The translations under genes were made by a program, and so were the position numbers. Positions 10,717-21,984 of a DNA stretch of 64,000 nt are shown here, piece by piece (within the stretch, counting starts at the first letter, position 1; each line of letters starts with the position of its first letter). The stretch lies in contig FMBT01000358.1 in NCBI GenBank assembly GCA_900095095.1, forward strand, positions 1 through 64,000, in the 5' to 3' direction. The notes under the pieces are model-generated. The model worked only from the letters and a program-made list of their open reading frames with translations. It ran no database searches and was not told where the DNA came from. This stretch comes from Fragilariopsis cylindrus CCMP1102. Lineage: Eukaryota; Bacillariophyta; Bacillariophyceae; Bacillariales; Bacillariaceae.

Positions 10717-12322
10717 TTGGAATCAGAAATGGACAACACTGGTATCATCAGCATTAGTAACAACAACAACAACAACAACAATCAGCATCATAACACGACC
10801 GATCATTGGTTTGAAAAGTTAAGCTCTCCAATACAATTTTCGTTACTAGTTTGTGGAGTATTTTTCTTCTTTGGGATACACAATTATCTACAGGAGGCTA
10901 TTATGTCAATACCTGGCTTTCGATTTGGTGTCATGTTGGGTTATCTAGAGGTTCTCGGGTAAGAGATGAAAGGAAGATTCGTTGTTATGTCATTCATTTG
11001 TCAAAAATAATAATGTATATCTACCATGTAACAGCCAACATTCGACCTTTTCGTCGTTTGCTCACACACACTTCGACACGCAATCATTCATTTGTCTGCA
11101 CGTACTGTTATGTACGATTTTAATACGAATCTATTAATAAATCAGAGTGACAGTCTGTTCATTCCTAGAACGACGGTGTATTGCACAAGAAACACAACGG
11201 ATCGCACCATTATCGGCATATCCTTTGTTAACATTTTGTCTACTAAGTTCATCAAGTTTATCCAATCTAGCATTAAACTATATCAATTTTCCAACGAAGG
11301 TGGTTTTTCGATCGTGTAAATTAATACCAACAATGATTGTTGCATCAATTGTACATAAAAAGATATTTTCTTCAGTGGAATATTTCTGTGCATTTTGTAT
11401 ATGTTTTGGATTAGTTTTATTTGCTGCAGCCGATTGGACATTAACACCATCATTCCATCCTATCGGACTAGCCTTTGTTTCATTAAGTGTTTGCGCTGAT
11501 GCTGTTCTACCCAACGCACAAGAAAGATTATTCCGGTTGGGATCAAGTCGATTAGAAGTTACCTGTAAGTTTTGTTGAATCAAAGATAACGAGCTACGAT
11601 ATTAATTGCAGTCATTTGCAGATAAATTAATCAATCCATTCCATGCTTGGTTCTTTTTCTGTCACTAACTTCCTTTCTGCATTCTTATTCTAATGCGCAA
11701 CACAACAACATTCTACATATTACTATTACCAATTTACGTAATAGTCTATACCAATATCTTCACTTTGATCGTTATGACGTTCACAACGTATCTATCAGGA
11801 GATTTAATTGGAATGATTGAATTCGCAAGGACAAGTACCAAATTATGTAATTACATAGCAATTTATACTTTTGTGGCATATATTGCTATATCTGTTCATA
11901 TGAATGTTGTGAAACGATTCGGGGGAGTTTCGGCTGTTTTGGTAGCAACAGGACGAAAAGGTATGACGTTAGTATTATCATTCCTTTTATTTCCAAAATC
12001 ATTTAGTTGGTTTTATGTAATGGGCGCAATAATGGTACTGGGTAGTCTTTTATTATCAAGTCTTGTTAAAATTCGGGATAAAAAGAAAAAGAATCTTAAA
12101 CAACAGCAACAAGAACCAATACTTGCTGCCAAGGATGGTGACGATGAAACGATACTGATGTCCCCTCTTATCGTATCCGACGGATCGGTTAAGGATAATG
12201 ATGACAGTGGGGTTGTTGGAGTTCAAGATACTCTTGAGCTCACAGATCGTCGACGTGAAACTCAAACTAGTAACGGAGGTGGCCTATTTGGATGGACGAC
12301 CGGACATAAACACCAGAACTGA
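10625..12322 (+). CDS. Nucleotide-sugar/PAPS transporter of the SLC35B family
   Basis: Exons 10717(or ~10625)-10958, 11146-11564 and 11745-12322 join in phase (GYLEVLG|VTVCSF, LEVT|FYTNIF) to at least 412 residues. About nine to ten hydrophobic helices and the motifs NFPTKVVFRSCKLIPTM, VHKKIFSSVEYFCAF, GLAFVSLSVCADAVLPNAQE, VTGRKGMTLVLSF-like ATGRKGMTLVLSFLLFP and WFYVMGAIMVLGSLLL identify the SLC35B2/B3 branch, which moves 3'-phosphoadenosine 5'-phosphosulfate into the Golgi/ER in exchange for nucleotide. The C-terminus carries a Lys/Gln-rich cytosolic tail. The first ATG in the coding frame is 10717, but the frame reads well upstream (TVSFSHYTPSSRNTSTSN) back to an ATG at 10625 that is one base out of frame. 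Either an upstream exon or a single missing base in the ATGGCGGGG run explains this. Confidence 0.8.
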
Positions 12323-12945
12323 TAGCCTCTTTTTAGGAAAATGAATTTCAAGTTAACATCATTTCGCAACCACCTTTTAAATGAGAGAGAGAGAGATAGA
12401 CAGAGATATATACACACTTCTGGCAGGGCGAATAAACACTCGGATGATTCATTATTCATAAAATGAACTGCTAACTGAACTTTCTACTTCTCATTGTGTT
12501 TTAGTGACTGACACACCATGAGAAATAGAAACATGATAGTTATTATCAGTGGCTTCAATCTATTGAACAGCATCAAGTTCAGGTAATTTACCACGCATTT
12601 TGAAGAGAAAATAACTGGATAGCTACAGTATCATTATTACTTCCACACACTTCTCGCTTTCTCTTCTGGATCTAAAAAAAAGTTCTGAAAAACTTTTTAT
12701 CCTACAAACAAAGCAGACATACTGACCGCTTTTCGAATTTTTTTAAATAAGAAATATAGAATATAATGTTCTTTTCATAAAGTTAAATTATGATAGATAT
12801 ACACCCTTTTTTTTCTTTAGTACTATTGTATGATTAATTGCCATTGAATAAATATTAGATAATGGTTCAATAGTATAAGCAATCTTCGTATATTATTTGG
12901 ATTGATTCATTTCGATTTAACGTTGATTGAGTAAGTAATTAAAAA
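12323..12945. other. Convergent intergenic stretch
   Basis: About 620 AT-rich bases between the 3' ends of the transporter and SPC2 genes. A (GA)n tract is at 12381-12392. Nothing else recognisable. Confidence 0.45.
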
Positions 12946-13692
12946 TTAATCCTTTTTCTTTTCTGCGGCACTCTTGATATCGTAATCAGCATCTTCTAAA
13001 CGTCGATATAGTTTTTCTACTTCCATTTGAAGACCGATCTCATCGAACATACCTTCCGTATCGAAGAATTGTCCAACACTCCATTTTTGTTCAACACATG
13101 GCGTATCCTTCTTTTGTTCAAATTCAAGAATTACCGTATACCATTCCGAAAATCGTTCAAATTGTGACCGAACTCGGACACCGTATCCAAATAAATCCTT
13201 ATTTTTAATATCCTTTGGAGACTTTCTAAAGATCGTCCTTCCAATGATATCAATATCGTTTGGATCGTCCTTCTTCCCATCCTTCGGTAATGGCCGAGTT
13301 AACAGAATACAATCCTGATCAATAATCGTTGTGATTAATTGTAAAACAGTACTCAATACAAAGTACGATGCACAGCATACCCCAATAACGATTCGTGATT
13401 CCGGAAATGGTAACGGTGCGAATTGTGCAACCATAGCAAACGCACACGCAATAGCCATTAATAACAATTTAAAATTATCAAAATGATAGTCTTCATCAAT
13501 CTGCTCTAATACCGTAGCAGCAACTGTTTCATCTAAGATTTGTTTCACCTTAATCATATCACCAACATCGACTTGTAATAATTCCATTTCTTCCTCCTCT
13601 TCCTCCTCCTCGTCGTCTTCTTCTTCTGCCTCAGACTCCACAACGGGTTCATCTTCGACGACGGTCTTCTTGCTTTGCTTTTTCTTCGCCAT
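12946..13692 (-). CDS. SPCS2: Signal peptidase complex subunit 2 (SPC25)
   Basis: A single-exon 248-residue protein from the ATG at 13692 (MAKKKQSKKTVVEDE); an upstream in-frame codon would add 12 unsupported residues. The N-terminus is a Lys/Glu-rich cytosolic segment with a run of about 13 Glu/Asp. Then come the family core VDVGDMIKVKQILDETVAATV (here shortened by my naming), YHFDNFKLLLMAIACAFAMV, two membrane helices (about residues 80-100 and 105-128, VIGVCCASYFVLSTVLQLIT), and a C-terminal domain with VRSQFERFSEWYTVILEF and VGQFFDTEGMFDE. SPC2 is the non-catalytic ER-membrane subunit of the signal peptidase complex and contacts the Sec61 channel. Length and two-helix hairpin match the family. 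It diverges from the carrier gene. Confidence 0.9.
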   Translation of the reverse strand: MAKKKQSKKTVVEDEPVVESEAEEEDDEEEEEEEEMELLQVDVGDMIKVKQILDETVAATVLEQIDEDYHFDNFKLLLMAIACAFAMVAQFAPLPFPESRIVIGVCCASYFVLSTVLQLITTIIDQDCILLTRPLPKDGKKDDPNDIDIIGRTIFRKSPKDIKNKDLFGYGVRVRSQFERFSEWYTVILEFEQKKDTPCVEQKWSVGQFFDTEGMFDEIGLQMEVEKLYRRLEDADYDIKSAAEKKKD

Positions 13693-14206
13693 GATTATAT
13701 CTTGTATATCCTTTTGTCTTTTTAGCAAGTACGGTAGTGTTCTTAAACCGTTTGAATCTTGCTTTGGTTGCTTGTTGGATGTACTAACAGTACTCGTACT
13801 TCGTAGGTTTGAAGGTGTCTCCGTACTAACTCTTGACTGACTCTATTAACGAGTAACAAGAAACGACATGAGAAAATATGCTTATCGAGTAGTGAAATGC
13901 CAGCGTGATTTCTCCGCGTGGAACTGCGAGAGGCGGTCTTCTCTACTGTAATACCCCTGATAATAATATCATTTTTGATGGGATTCGATTTGATTCATGA
14001 AGTGTACTCTTGGGTACAAGTCGTACTTCTTGATGATACTACTGTCTACATGTACCCTAATCAATTTCGCGAAATGATTTTATTATGTTTTACTTTATTT
14101 ATTACATTAAGAACTAAGAACTTACATTATACTACATAACACATTCATTCACTAACTAGATTGGTCGTCCAAGATATATCTATTGTATAGCGGCAATTGA
14201 TAATTG
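13693..14206. promoter_or_regulatory. Divergent promoter region, SPC2 / carrier gene
   Basis: 514 bases between two divergent start codons. Several direct GTAC-containing motifs (GTACTAAC, GTACTCGTACTTCG) occur at 13775-13830, close to the SPC2 start. No named element can be assigned. Confidence 0.35.
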
Positions 14207-15494
14207 ATGGCACCAACAGAAAAGGCGAATGGAGAGGACGAATCGTCGTCGATTGACGGCGATCGCAACAATCAACAACACACGAGAAGAATAACTCATA
14301 CTTTCAGACGACGCAAAACGACTACAATACGAGGACGTCGGTTGACTGAATACGATGACAATGTCAAGAATATAACAATAGTGGGGGAAGAATGGGAACC
14401 AACACATCAGGAGGAGCAGCAGCACCGTCGAGAGGCCGTGAGTTCTATGTCCTTTTTTTGCGGAATAACAGCAGGAGTTTTTCAGGCTGGTATTTTCAAT
14501 CCCTTCGACAGAGCACTCTATCTATCTATAACAAATGAGGTACCCTTTTTACGGCATGAAAACTTTCGCAATCCTTATACTGGGTTCCTTCAATCTGTCG
14601 GTCACAGAGCTTTATCGTCTGGTCTTTACTATCCGTTGGAAAATTTCTTTTGTTCGTTCCTTGTTCCATCTCATTCTCATCCTAATGAATGTGAAGAAAT
14701 TATGAGACAAAATCCAGGGATGATTCATCTGCATCCCGCCTTGGCAAATTTCTTAGCGGGAACATTTGCCGGTACAACGAATGCATTGGTACGTAACTTG
14801 TAACCTGTACAAGTGAAATGAAAAGAAAAATCAATGTTCATCTCTGATCAATACCGGTGACAATCCCTCTTACCCTCTTCTCTTTATATATCAAATTATG
14901 TACTATAAAAAATAAAAATAAATGCAGATGGTCAATCCAGTAACCGCAATAAAATATAAAAGCTGGGGTCGAGATTTTAATCGGGGGATGGTAACAGAAG
15001 CGATGGAAATGTTTCGTAAGGGAGGCTTGCGACCTTTTACAAATGGTTTGTATCCCACAGTCTTGCGAGATTTATGTTTTGGTGGTACATACACATTTTT
15101 ACGATTAGAACTTCAGTATTTGTTCCAATTACGTCCCGATCAACAATGGGCGGCTAATATGACAGCTGCCGCGCTGGCGACTGTTGTTAGCGCACCATTC
15201 AATCTAGTAAGGAATGTTCAATACGCTACACGGTCAAGAGAAAAGGCAGATACAATTTCTGTGATATTACACGATTTCATGAGGGATGCTCGGGGTCAAC
15301 AAACTACTTGGCAACGTATGAGATATATCCAAAATCGACTACGGGTCGGTTGGGGAACAGTAAGAGTGGCAATCGGGATGGCATTTGGTCATTTGGTATA
15401 CGACAGTCTCATGGGAATGTATGAAGATTACGATGATGAGCGGGAGATAAAATTGAAGCAGCACAATCAGCACCATCAGCACCAGCACCAGTAA
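14207..15494 (+). CDS. Mitochondrial carrier family (SLC25) protein
   Basis: Two exons, 14207-14788 and 14928-15494, join in phase 0 (TTNAL|MVNPVTA) to 382 residues. After a hydrophilic ~80-residue N-terminus come three carrier repeats. Each has a divergent form of the Px[DE]xx[KR] signature at the end of its odd helix: NPFDRALYL, NPVTAIKYKSWG and APFNLVRNVQYATR. These residues normally close the matrix gate by salt bridges; here only the first keeps the acidic residue and the last two have T and N in its place, so substrate and even transport activity are open. Other carrier features: GITAGVFQAG, NFLAGTFAGTTNAL and GLRPFTNGLYPTVLRDLCFG. The C-terminal tail is His/Gln-rich. The substrate cannot be told from sequence. 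The start is the ATG at 14207. Confidence 0.8.
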
Positions 15495-16210
15495 CCGACT
15501 GCATTATTTCGAGTAGAATCGTCAGAAAGAAGAGAGAATCGGTAGCAGCAGCATGCAGCGAGTTTTCGTGGTCGGTCTCTCTTCTCCTCTACTACCTATT
15601 AGTACAATATATGCGGGGGGCATCTACTATTTACTTATGTAGATCAGCAGATTATACAGGCTGATGATTCGATTCCTCTATTTGTGTTTGGAACACTCAA
15701 TATTGATTGTCATTATCTTTCTCTGCTTCATGATATTGCAATATCCTAAATCAAACCCTTCTTGCTTGCTTGCTTGTTTGTTTGACATCTTCTAAATGCA
15801 TCGATTTTTAATTACCAATTGATCGAAGGTCCTTGAACATTGTTTCTTCGCCGACGACTACCGTACTACAAAAATAATACTAACGTTGAAGATGGAATGT
15901 TTGAGATTGAGAAAGAAGATAATTGTTATGGTGACATAAAAGACGAGTTCTTCTACACAGTCAAGTGAGTTGATTGCTAGTTAACTTTTAACTAGTAGAT
16001 TCATAGAGGTCACTTTTGTTACACGCACAAATCAATAGAGTTAGATCTACCCATTTCTCTCATGTGAAAAAAAATCATTGTAACAATCTAATACTTAATG
16101 ACATGCTATAAATGTATATCTGTATAGTGTTATTAAATTAATTTAAAGTTCGTTAATTCGTCCTCCTTCTTCTACTTCAAGTCAATGTCATAACATGTAT
16201 ATATTAATAT
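15495..16210. other. Convergent intergenic stretch
   Basis: About 715 bases between the 3' ends of the carrier and NSA2 genes. Short CTTG repeats occur at 15762-15784 (CTTGCTTGCTTGCTTG). No gene-like frame. Confidence 0.45.
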
Positions 16211-16993
16211 TTACACCAGTAGGACAGAATTGACACATCCATCCAATTCGGGATTGTTGGTAACTTGTGCCATCTTACCCCAAGCGACTTTACCTGATGT
16301 TGTTACCAAACCTAACTCGCTAACGTTAACTTCGATTATTGTACCTTTCGTCATGACACCAAGATTGGTATAAATTTGGGATGATGGATTCTTTCTAACA
16401 CCCAATATATCCAATTGGAATGTAGTTTTTAATTCAGGATGTGTCACATTGGCACGTTTCATTCGTAATCCAGATGGACGGATGAAACGTTCATACTTAG
16501 GATTTTTTCGTGTAAAACTTTCACCACAAAATGTAACCTTTGTGACAACTCGTTTCCAGGCTTTCTTTCCACGTTTACCACTTTTCATGACCTTAAACAT
16601 TTCATCGTCAGCAACTGGTTTGACCTTTGGGATAGGTACCTCCCATTTACCAGCCTTTTCTTTACGTTTTTGTTTCACGGTATTACTTAAAACTTTGGCA
16701 CGACTTACACCCTCCCGATCCAACAAGTACGCAGGAACAGCACCTTCCGCAACAGCCTCGTCGTTCGCATGAGTATTGGTGCGTTCGTTATGCATAGCAA
16801 TTGTCTTGCGCATAGTCGCCTTTTCCTTAAATCGTCGTTTTTGATAAATCTTTGCACGTATACCATGAACCTTTTGTGAAAATTCAGAACGTTTATGTAC
16901 TAACCGTGCTTCCTTTTTTCTAGTCCTTTCTTCGTGATCCATCCGTACTCCATGGAGTTTCCGGTGGCGTTCCATATGCTCATGTTGAGGCAT
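16211..16993 (-). CDS. NSA2: Ribosome biogenesis protein NSA2 (eS8-like fold)
   Basis: A single-exon protein of 260 residues, exactly the length of yeast and human NSA2. It starts [19 protein letters not shown], continues through a basic region with [20 protein letters not shown] and [19 protein letters not shown], and ends in the eS8/NSA2 beta-barrel ([77 protein letters not shown]). NSA2 is a nucleolar assembly factor of pre-60S particles needed for 27S pre-rRNA processing. All family landmarks are present and the frame is undamaged. Confidence 0.97.
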   Translation of the reverse strand: MPQHEHMERHRKLHGVRMDHEERTRKKEARLVHKRSEFSQKVHGIRAKIYQKRRFKEKATMRKTIAMHNERTNTHANDEAVAEGAVPAYLLDREGVSRAKVLSNTVKQKRKEKAGKWEVPIPKVKPVADDEMFKVMKSGKRGKKAWKRVVTKVTFCGESFTRKNPKYERFIRPSGLRMKRANVTHPELKTTFQLDILGVRKNPSSQIYTNLGVMTKGTIIEVNVSELGLVTTSGKVAWGKMAQVTNNPELDGCVNSVLLV

Positions 16994-17760
16994 TTTGTTG
17001 TGAAATTAAAAAGAGTTGTTTCTCTATAATAAGGCAGTTCAAGAAATTGAAGATATTGTCAGGAAGATGAAAGAAATCTATCGATATTGTCCAGAGTCTG
17101 GCTTTTCTTGCACAATAATATATGAATAAACAAGAGCAGTATGAAGTAAGCAACGTTGTTATTTGTTCTGTAGTAGCAGGTGCAAGCTTCGTGTTAGAGA
17201 TTTTTAATCGTTCTACCACTAGAAGCAGTAGACAGCATGTAACGTTAGTCATCGCCTAATTCGTGCGTATAATGTTTATGCGTCTTATTGCGTGTACGTC
17301 GTTTTAGATTGAGTGGTTCAGAAAAAAGTGAAAAACAATTTTGAACGGTCGGCGCAAGACCTCATTATCAGCATAAAATTACCCCATTTTAAACTCCCCT
17401 TCGGAACAATGTGGGGTACGACGGTAAAGTACTCCTAGTATGTTTATGATGATAATATTTTGGAGTATCCAGGGGTTACCGTACAGTATAATATTTTATT
17501 TGGCACTCAACACAGAAGATATTAATAACTTGTTCTCAAACTAGTCAGACACACATTACATCTACTGATAGTAGACACTAGTAAAACGAACAGGATTATT
17601 GATAGTGATGTAGTTAAAACATCATGATGGTGTATCGCAGCATATCTATGTAATACAGCATTATTTATAAAACATGTGTTTGTATGAATAGTATGTACAT
17701 TCAATAGCTTGTTTACTACTATTTTCGAAAAATGGTTGGTGAAAAAACCCAGAACATATT
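16994..17760. other. Intergenic stretch, NSA2 promoter and GltD 3' flank
   Basis: About 770 bases. NSA2 starts at its left edge and GltD ends at its right edge, so the promoter of NSA2 is here. No gene or recognisable RNA was found. Confidence 0.45.
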
Positions 17761-20434
17761 TTAGATATTGGGAGAAAGACTGCTAAGGTTTGCAAAAGCA
17801 CCCGTGATCTGTGTGGAATCGACTTCGTCAAAACGCTTTTGTTGTAAATATTGATCACATGCATCGGCAGTACCACGCCCTTCGTTGATGGCCCAAACAA
17901 CTAAACTCTGTCCACGTCGACAATCACCACCTGCAAAAACACCCTCTACACTTGTGCGGAAGTCACCGTATACGGCTTGAATATTATTTCTTTGGTCTAC
18001 ATCTAAACCGAGCTCTTCTGTCACGTACGCTTCGGGAGATAAGAACCCATAGATAGAACAACCAAATCTGCAGGCCATTCACGTTCACTACCTTCAATCA
18101 CCTTTGGACCTGTGGAAGTCATTTCGACATCTTGAGTGATAAGGGCATGACGTTACCATCAGCGTCGCCAGTAAGTTCCTTCGTCATGACAGAATAAACA
18201 CGGGGATCCTTTCCTGTTGCCGCACGAACTTCAGCATGCCCGTAATCGATTCCAAACACACGAGGCCATTCTGGCCAGGGATTGTCACTCGCTCGTTCCA
18301 TGGGCGGTTGTGGCATGAGCTCAAAATTTGTCACCGAGTTACAGCGATGGCGCATAGACGTTCCGATACAATCTGTACCGGTATCTCCTCCACCGATAAC
18401 AATCACATCCTTTCCTTCTGCAGTAATCCAATTATCCTCTTCCCATTGAGATTCGAGTTTCCCTTCCTTCGTCATTAGTAACTTCTTTTGATTTGCGGTG
18501 AGAAATTCCTACGATCATTTTTTTTGAATTATAAGGATAGACGAGATAGAGATAAAAGCACGTTGAAAGTAGGTAGAAAAATTCAAGTTCAGAACACGAC
18601 CAATTATTTTTAAAGGAGAGGCAGAGCACTTGGAAAATAAAAGGATAAACCGTGTACACACAGCACTGCACCCCAAACCAGTCAAAATAATAAGCAAACG
18701 TACCATAGCGAAATGGACACCCTTCAAATCACGTCCCGGAACTGGCAAATCACGGGGCTTAGTGGAACCTAAGGTCAAGCAAAGTGCATCAAAATCAGCC
18801 TTAAGTTCGTTAACATCAACGTTTTTACCGATGTCAGCATTTGTAACAAATTCAATTCCTTCTTCACGGAGTAGATTGACACGACGATCTACGGTTTCCT
18901 TCTCTAATTTCATGTTGGGTATACCATACATGAGTAAACCACCCACACGATCGGCACGTTCGAATACTGTAACTTTGTGTCCCATTTGATTCAATTGATC
19001 AGCAGTGGCCAATCCAGCTGGTCCCGATCCGACTACAGCAACAGTCATCCCACTACGATCTTCGGGGATACGTGCAGTGATTTTTCCATCTCTGAATGCA
19101 CGATCTACGATCGAATATTCGATATTTTTGATAGTAACGGGATCATCAACAAGACCAGCCACACATGAACCCTCACACGGAGCGGGACAAACACGACCAG
19201 TAAATTCAGGAAAATTATTCGTACTGTGTAGATTTTCAATAGCTTCATCCCAATGATCTTGGTATACTAAATTATTCCATTCGGGAATTAAATTGTTTAC
19301 CGGACAACCTAAAAATAAGAAGAAAGAAAAGTGGAAGATATTGTTGGCACTCAATATTAAAAATAAAATAAATCATACTCACAAAATAAAGAGATGATGA
19401 GAAAGCGATATTTATTCGCTTTCTTCTGGTAGTTTTCCACACACACAACACACAACACACAACACACAACACACAACATAACATACACATATACATATAC
19501 ACATCTCTAACAGCAATAAAACGATCGTCGTCATCATCATCATCATCATCAATTCTATTACTGTATTGATTACTAACTAACCTGAATATGTTTGACAAAA
19601 TGGTGTACCACAATCCATACATCGTGCAGCTTGGACCTTAAGTTCCAATGCAGTATGTGCAACATCAACATCACGATCAGGTACAGGATTAATTTCTTCC
19701 CAATCCTGTAAACGTTCTAATGGTGGTCGGTATGGTTCTGGATTGCGTTGATAATTTAAAAATCCACGTAATTTTTCAACATTTTGCATTGATCCATCAC
19801 GACGTCGGACTCTTTTATATTACATCAAATTAAATTTGATTTGTTTTTTTGATATTTGAAAGGGGCGTAAAAGTAGAATAAATGTTAGAGACAATTCAAT
19901 TCGTCACCATTTCGTCGTCTTAGAAGGAAAAAACGAGAGAAAAGAACGAGACGATCAAAGTTTTCGAATCAGAATTCCTCAGATAATCTCGTTTGTTCTT
20001 GCATGGAAATGTATGAAAGGAGGCTGCAAGTACTACGTCGGTATCCTTTGTAAATAATCCATTTTATCTATTAAAGGCATGGCAATGCTGCAGTCGAATA
20101 CGCATCATTTAGGTTTGATTATTACGAGTTTTCGTCGAATAGAAGATATCGTAACAGTAGAGAATTGTTTTCTCTCGAATAACATACCGCAAACGTACGC
20201 GTAATAACGAGTAGAAGCGCGCGAAATTCTGAATTGGAATAGGATACTAATTACTCACTTGACGCTTTCACTGTCATGTTCGTAATCTACTGCATGGTCG
20301 ATTTCGTGACGGCCATCGGTAGCAATAGGACCCTTAACAGAAGATCTTTCTACTTGTGTGCTTTGGGTACGAACGGCTCTTGCTAAAATAGCTGTACGAC
20401 GGTTGCTACGACCAAGGATATTACGCAACATCAT
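17761..20434 (-). CDS. gltD: Glutamate synthase small subunit (GltD type), mitochondrial; two frameshifts in last exon
   Basis: Minus-strand exons 20434-20259, 19811-19582, 19308-18704 and 18508-17761. The N-terminus ([20 protein letters not shown]) is a mitochondrial presequence. The beta-subunit of NADPH-GOGAT follows: Fe-S cysteines CMDCGTPFC...GCPVNNL and [12 protein letters not shown] motif [19 protein letters not shown] motif [11 protein letters not shown] and the terminal [21 protein letters not shown]. It passes electrons from NADPH to the large subunit, which makes glutamate from glutamine and 2-oxoglutarate. The last exon needs two single-base corrections: one base missing near 18145-18153 ([14 protein letters not shown]) and one T missing opposite 18044-18045, where the conserved LSMGF becomes out of frame. 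Exon 4 is 748 nt, two short of a multiple of three, which fits exactly. Conservation on both sides argues for sequence error rather than a dead gene. Confidence 0.85.
19439..19480. repeat. (CACAACA)n-type microsatellite in GltD intron 2
   Basis: About six repeats of an ACACACA/ACAC unit, followed at 19531-19551 by an (ATC)n run. Both lie in the second intron of the GltD gene. Confidence 0.8.
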
Positions 20435-20981
20435 GCCAACACGGTACGTAATTTTAATTTTGTGCAAGTGAGGGGGATTTTGGAAGTTTATGAAGGCGAT
20501 GAGCAACGCGATGAAAGAAAGTTCAAAAGTAGTGATGCGCTGCGTCAAAGTTCCGACAATTTGTCTTTACTACGATGTAGATCAGCTGTCCACGAGATTC
20601 ACTAATTAAAAATGTACAAAATCAAATCATCTATAAAGGAGAAAACGCTAATCAGGTTTCTGTGGACAGTTGACTTGAACTTCGTTGTAATCGCAATTGC
20701 AGAATTTCCAGTAGAAAACAGGGGTAATAATGAGAAAAGGAGTTCCATCCTCCCCCGCCTTTACCTTCAATATACAACTCCCCCGAATCGAATGAAGAAA
20801 GATCTACTACAGGCAGTAATATGCTTCCTTTTATTTTACTGTCAAGAAAGATAAGAAGTTTGTTTAACGTTAGTTAGTTGTTTGTCGTAAGTCAGTTGTG
20901 CAGTTTTATTTGTGATCATTGATTGATAACAACATTCTGAAGGCACTTACAACAAATTATTGTAAACTTTAGGATACGAAG
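20435..20981. promoter_or_regulatory. Divergent promoter region, GltD / CZIB-like gene
   Basis: 547 bases between two divergent starts. An open frame at 20612-20854 lacks any family resemblance and I treat it as chance. No specific element recognised. Confidence 0.35.
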
Positions 20982-21524
20982 ATGGGTGTAATTTTTATAC
21001 TGTTTATGAAAGCCGAGACGGAAAATGTTGGTGAGATTGAGCTTCGTTCGGATATTAACCTTAGAATAAGTGTAAAAAATTCATTGTCCGAAGAAACGAG
21101 AGAAAATATTGTATTCAATCGGTCTGAGACCGTAGAACAGTACGAGGGAGATCGAGAAGCACCCTATCATTTTTCTCTCCGATGGGAGGGTTCCAAAAAG
21201 CCCTCCATTCTTCGAGCTCTTAATGATAAGGAGATAGCGACCGCATTAAAAAAGAAAAAGAAGTATAAAGGTGGTTTACCCCGAAAGTTTACGGGAGATG
21301 ATGGTGACTGTTTATCATGGGTCCCACTTTGTGCATTCGAATGCAGAGGACTGGAACCATATGCATTCCATCCTATGACAGATGAATTTGTTATCACAAG
21401 TGAAAACGGGTTTCGTTTCGATGAAGATATCGAATTAGAAGATAATGAATGGGCGGACTATGACGCAGAAAACGATGTCCCTGTATCTATACAAGACGTA
21501 GAATTCAAATTTGAAGCAGTGTGA
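20982..21524 (+). CDS. CZIB/DUF866 (UPF0587) family protein lacking the zinc cysteines
   Basis: A single-exon protein of 180 residues. The C-terminal half clearly matches the DUF866/CZIB (C1orf123) family: WVPLCAFECRGLEPYAFHPM, then GFRFDEDIELEDNEWADYDA and VPVSIQDVEFKFEAV, and the N-terminus has the family's first strand (MGVIFILFMKAETENV). CZIB proteins normally bind one zinc through two CxxC pairs, one after the first beta-sheet strands and one before the second half. Here the corresponding places read VKNSLSEET and SLRWEGSKKPSIL, with no cysteine; the only cysteines are C110, C117 and C121 or thereabouts, inside or next to FECRGLEP. A Lys-rich insertion (KKKKKYKGGLPRK) lies in the middle. 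Family biochemistry is little known. This looks like a metal-free paralogue with an intact fold. Confidence 0.8.
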   Translation: MGVIFILFMKAETENVGEIELRSDINLRISVKNSLSEETRENIVFNRSETVEQYEGDREAPYHFSLRWEGSKKPSILRALNDKEIATALKKKKKYKGGLPRKFTGDDGDCLSWVPLCAFECRGLEPYAFHPMTDEFVITSENGFRFDEDIELEDNEWADYDAENDVPVSIQDVEFKFEAV

Positions 21525-21984
21525 CAATCATAATACTTTATTATTCCTGGAAGTTCACTAACAAAAACTCTGACACGTCAAAATAACATCATGAGAAAGA
21601 AAATTCACAGTCAATTATAATACGTAATATAATGTTTTTCATGCTAAATAAATCAAAATAAAATACTTACACCTCTTTCATCAATCAACAAATAATAAAG
21701 ATTACGTAAAATATTACTAAGGCCGATGCGAGCTTCTAATATTTTATGTAAACATACTCTTCATGCAAATGAAAATGACGTATTTTTTAGTTTTTGAAAA
21801 CTTTTAAATTAAATATGTGTAGTAGTTTCGCTCGAGATCTGCAACAGTTTTTTAACTACTGCTTGCTCAAAACTATAATCTAGTAGAATCATACGGTAAG
21901 CATGTATCTCAAAGCGAAATTGTATTCTTTGCCAATATCATCCCGTGCAAAGTGGGACTTTCGTGCAAAGTGGGAGTTTAGTGC
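21525..21984. other. Convergent intergenic stretch with an 18-bp direct repeat
   Basis: 460 bases between the 3' ends of the CZIB-like and PDE genes. At 21944-21961 and 21962-21979 an 18-bp unit (CGTGCAAAGTGGGACTTT, second copy with one C-to-G change) is repeated head to tail, directly behind the corrected PDE stop codon. Confidence 0.5.

Noticed and set aside
20612-20854. 80-residue frame in the GltD/CZIB divergent promoter
   Set aside because: No family match, lies where both promoters must be, and its composition is that of flanking DNA.
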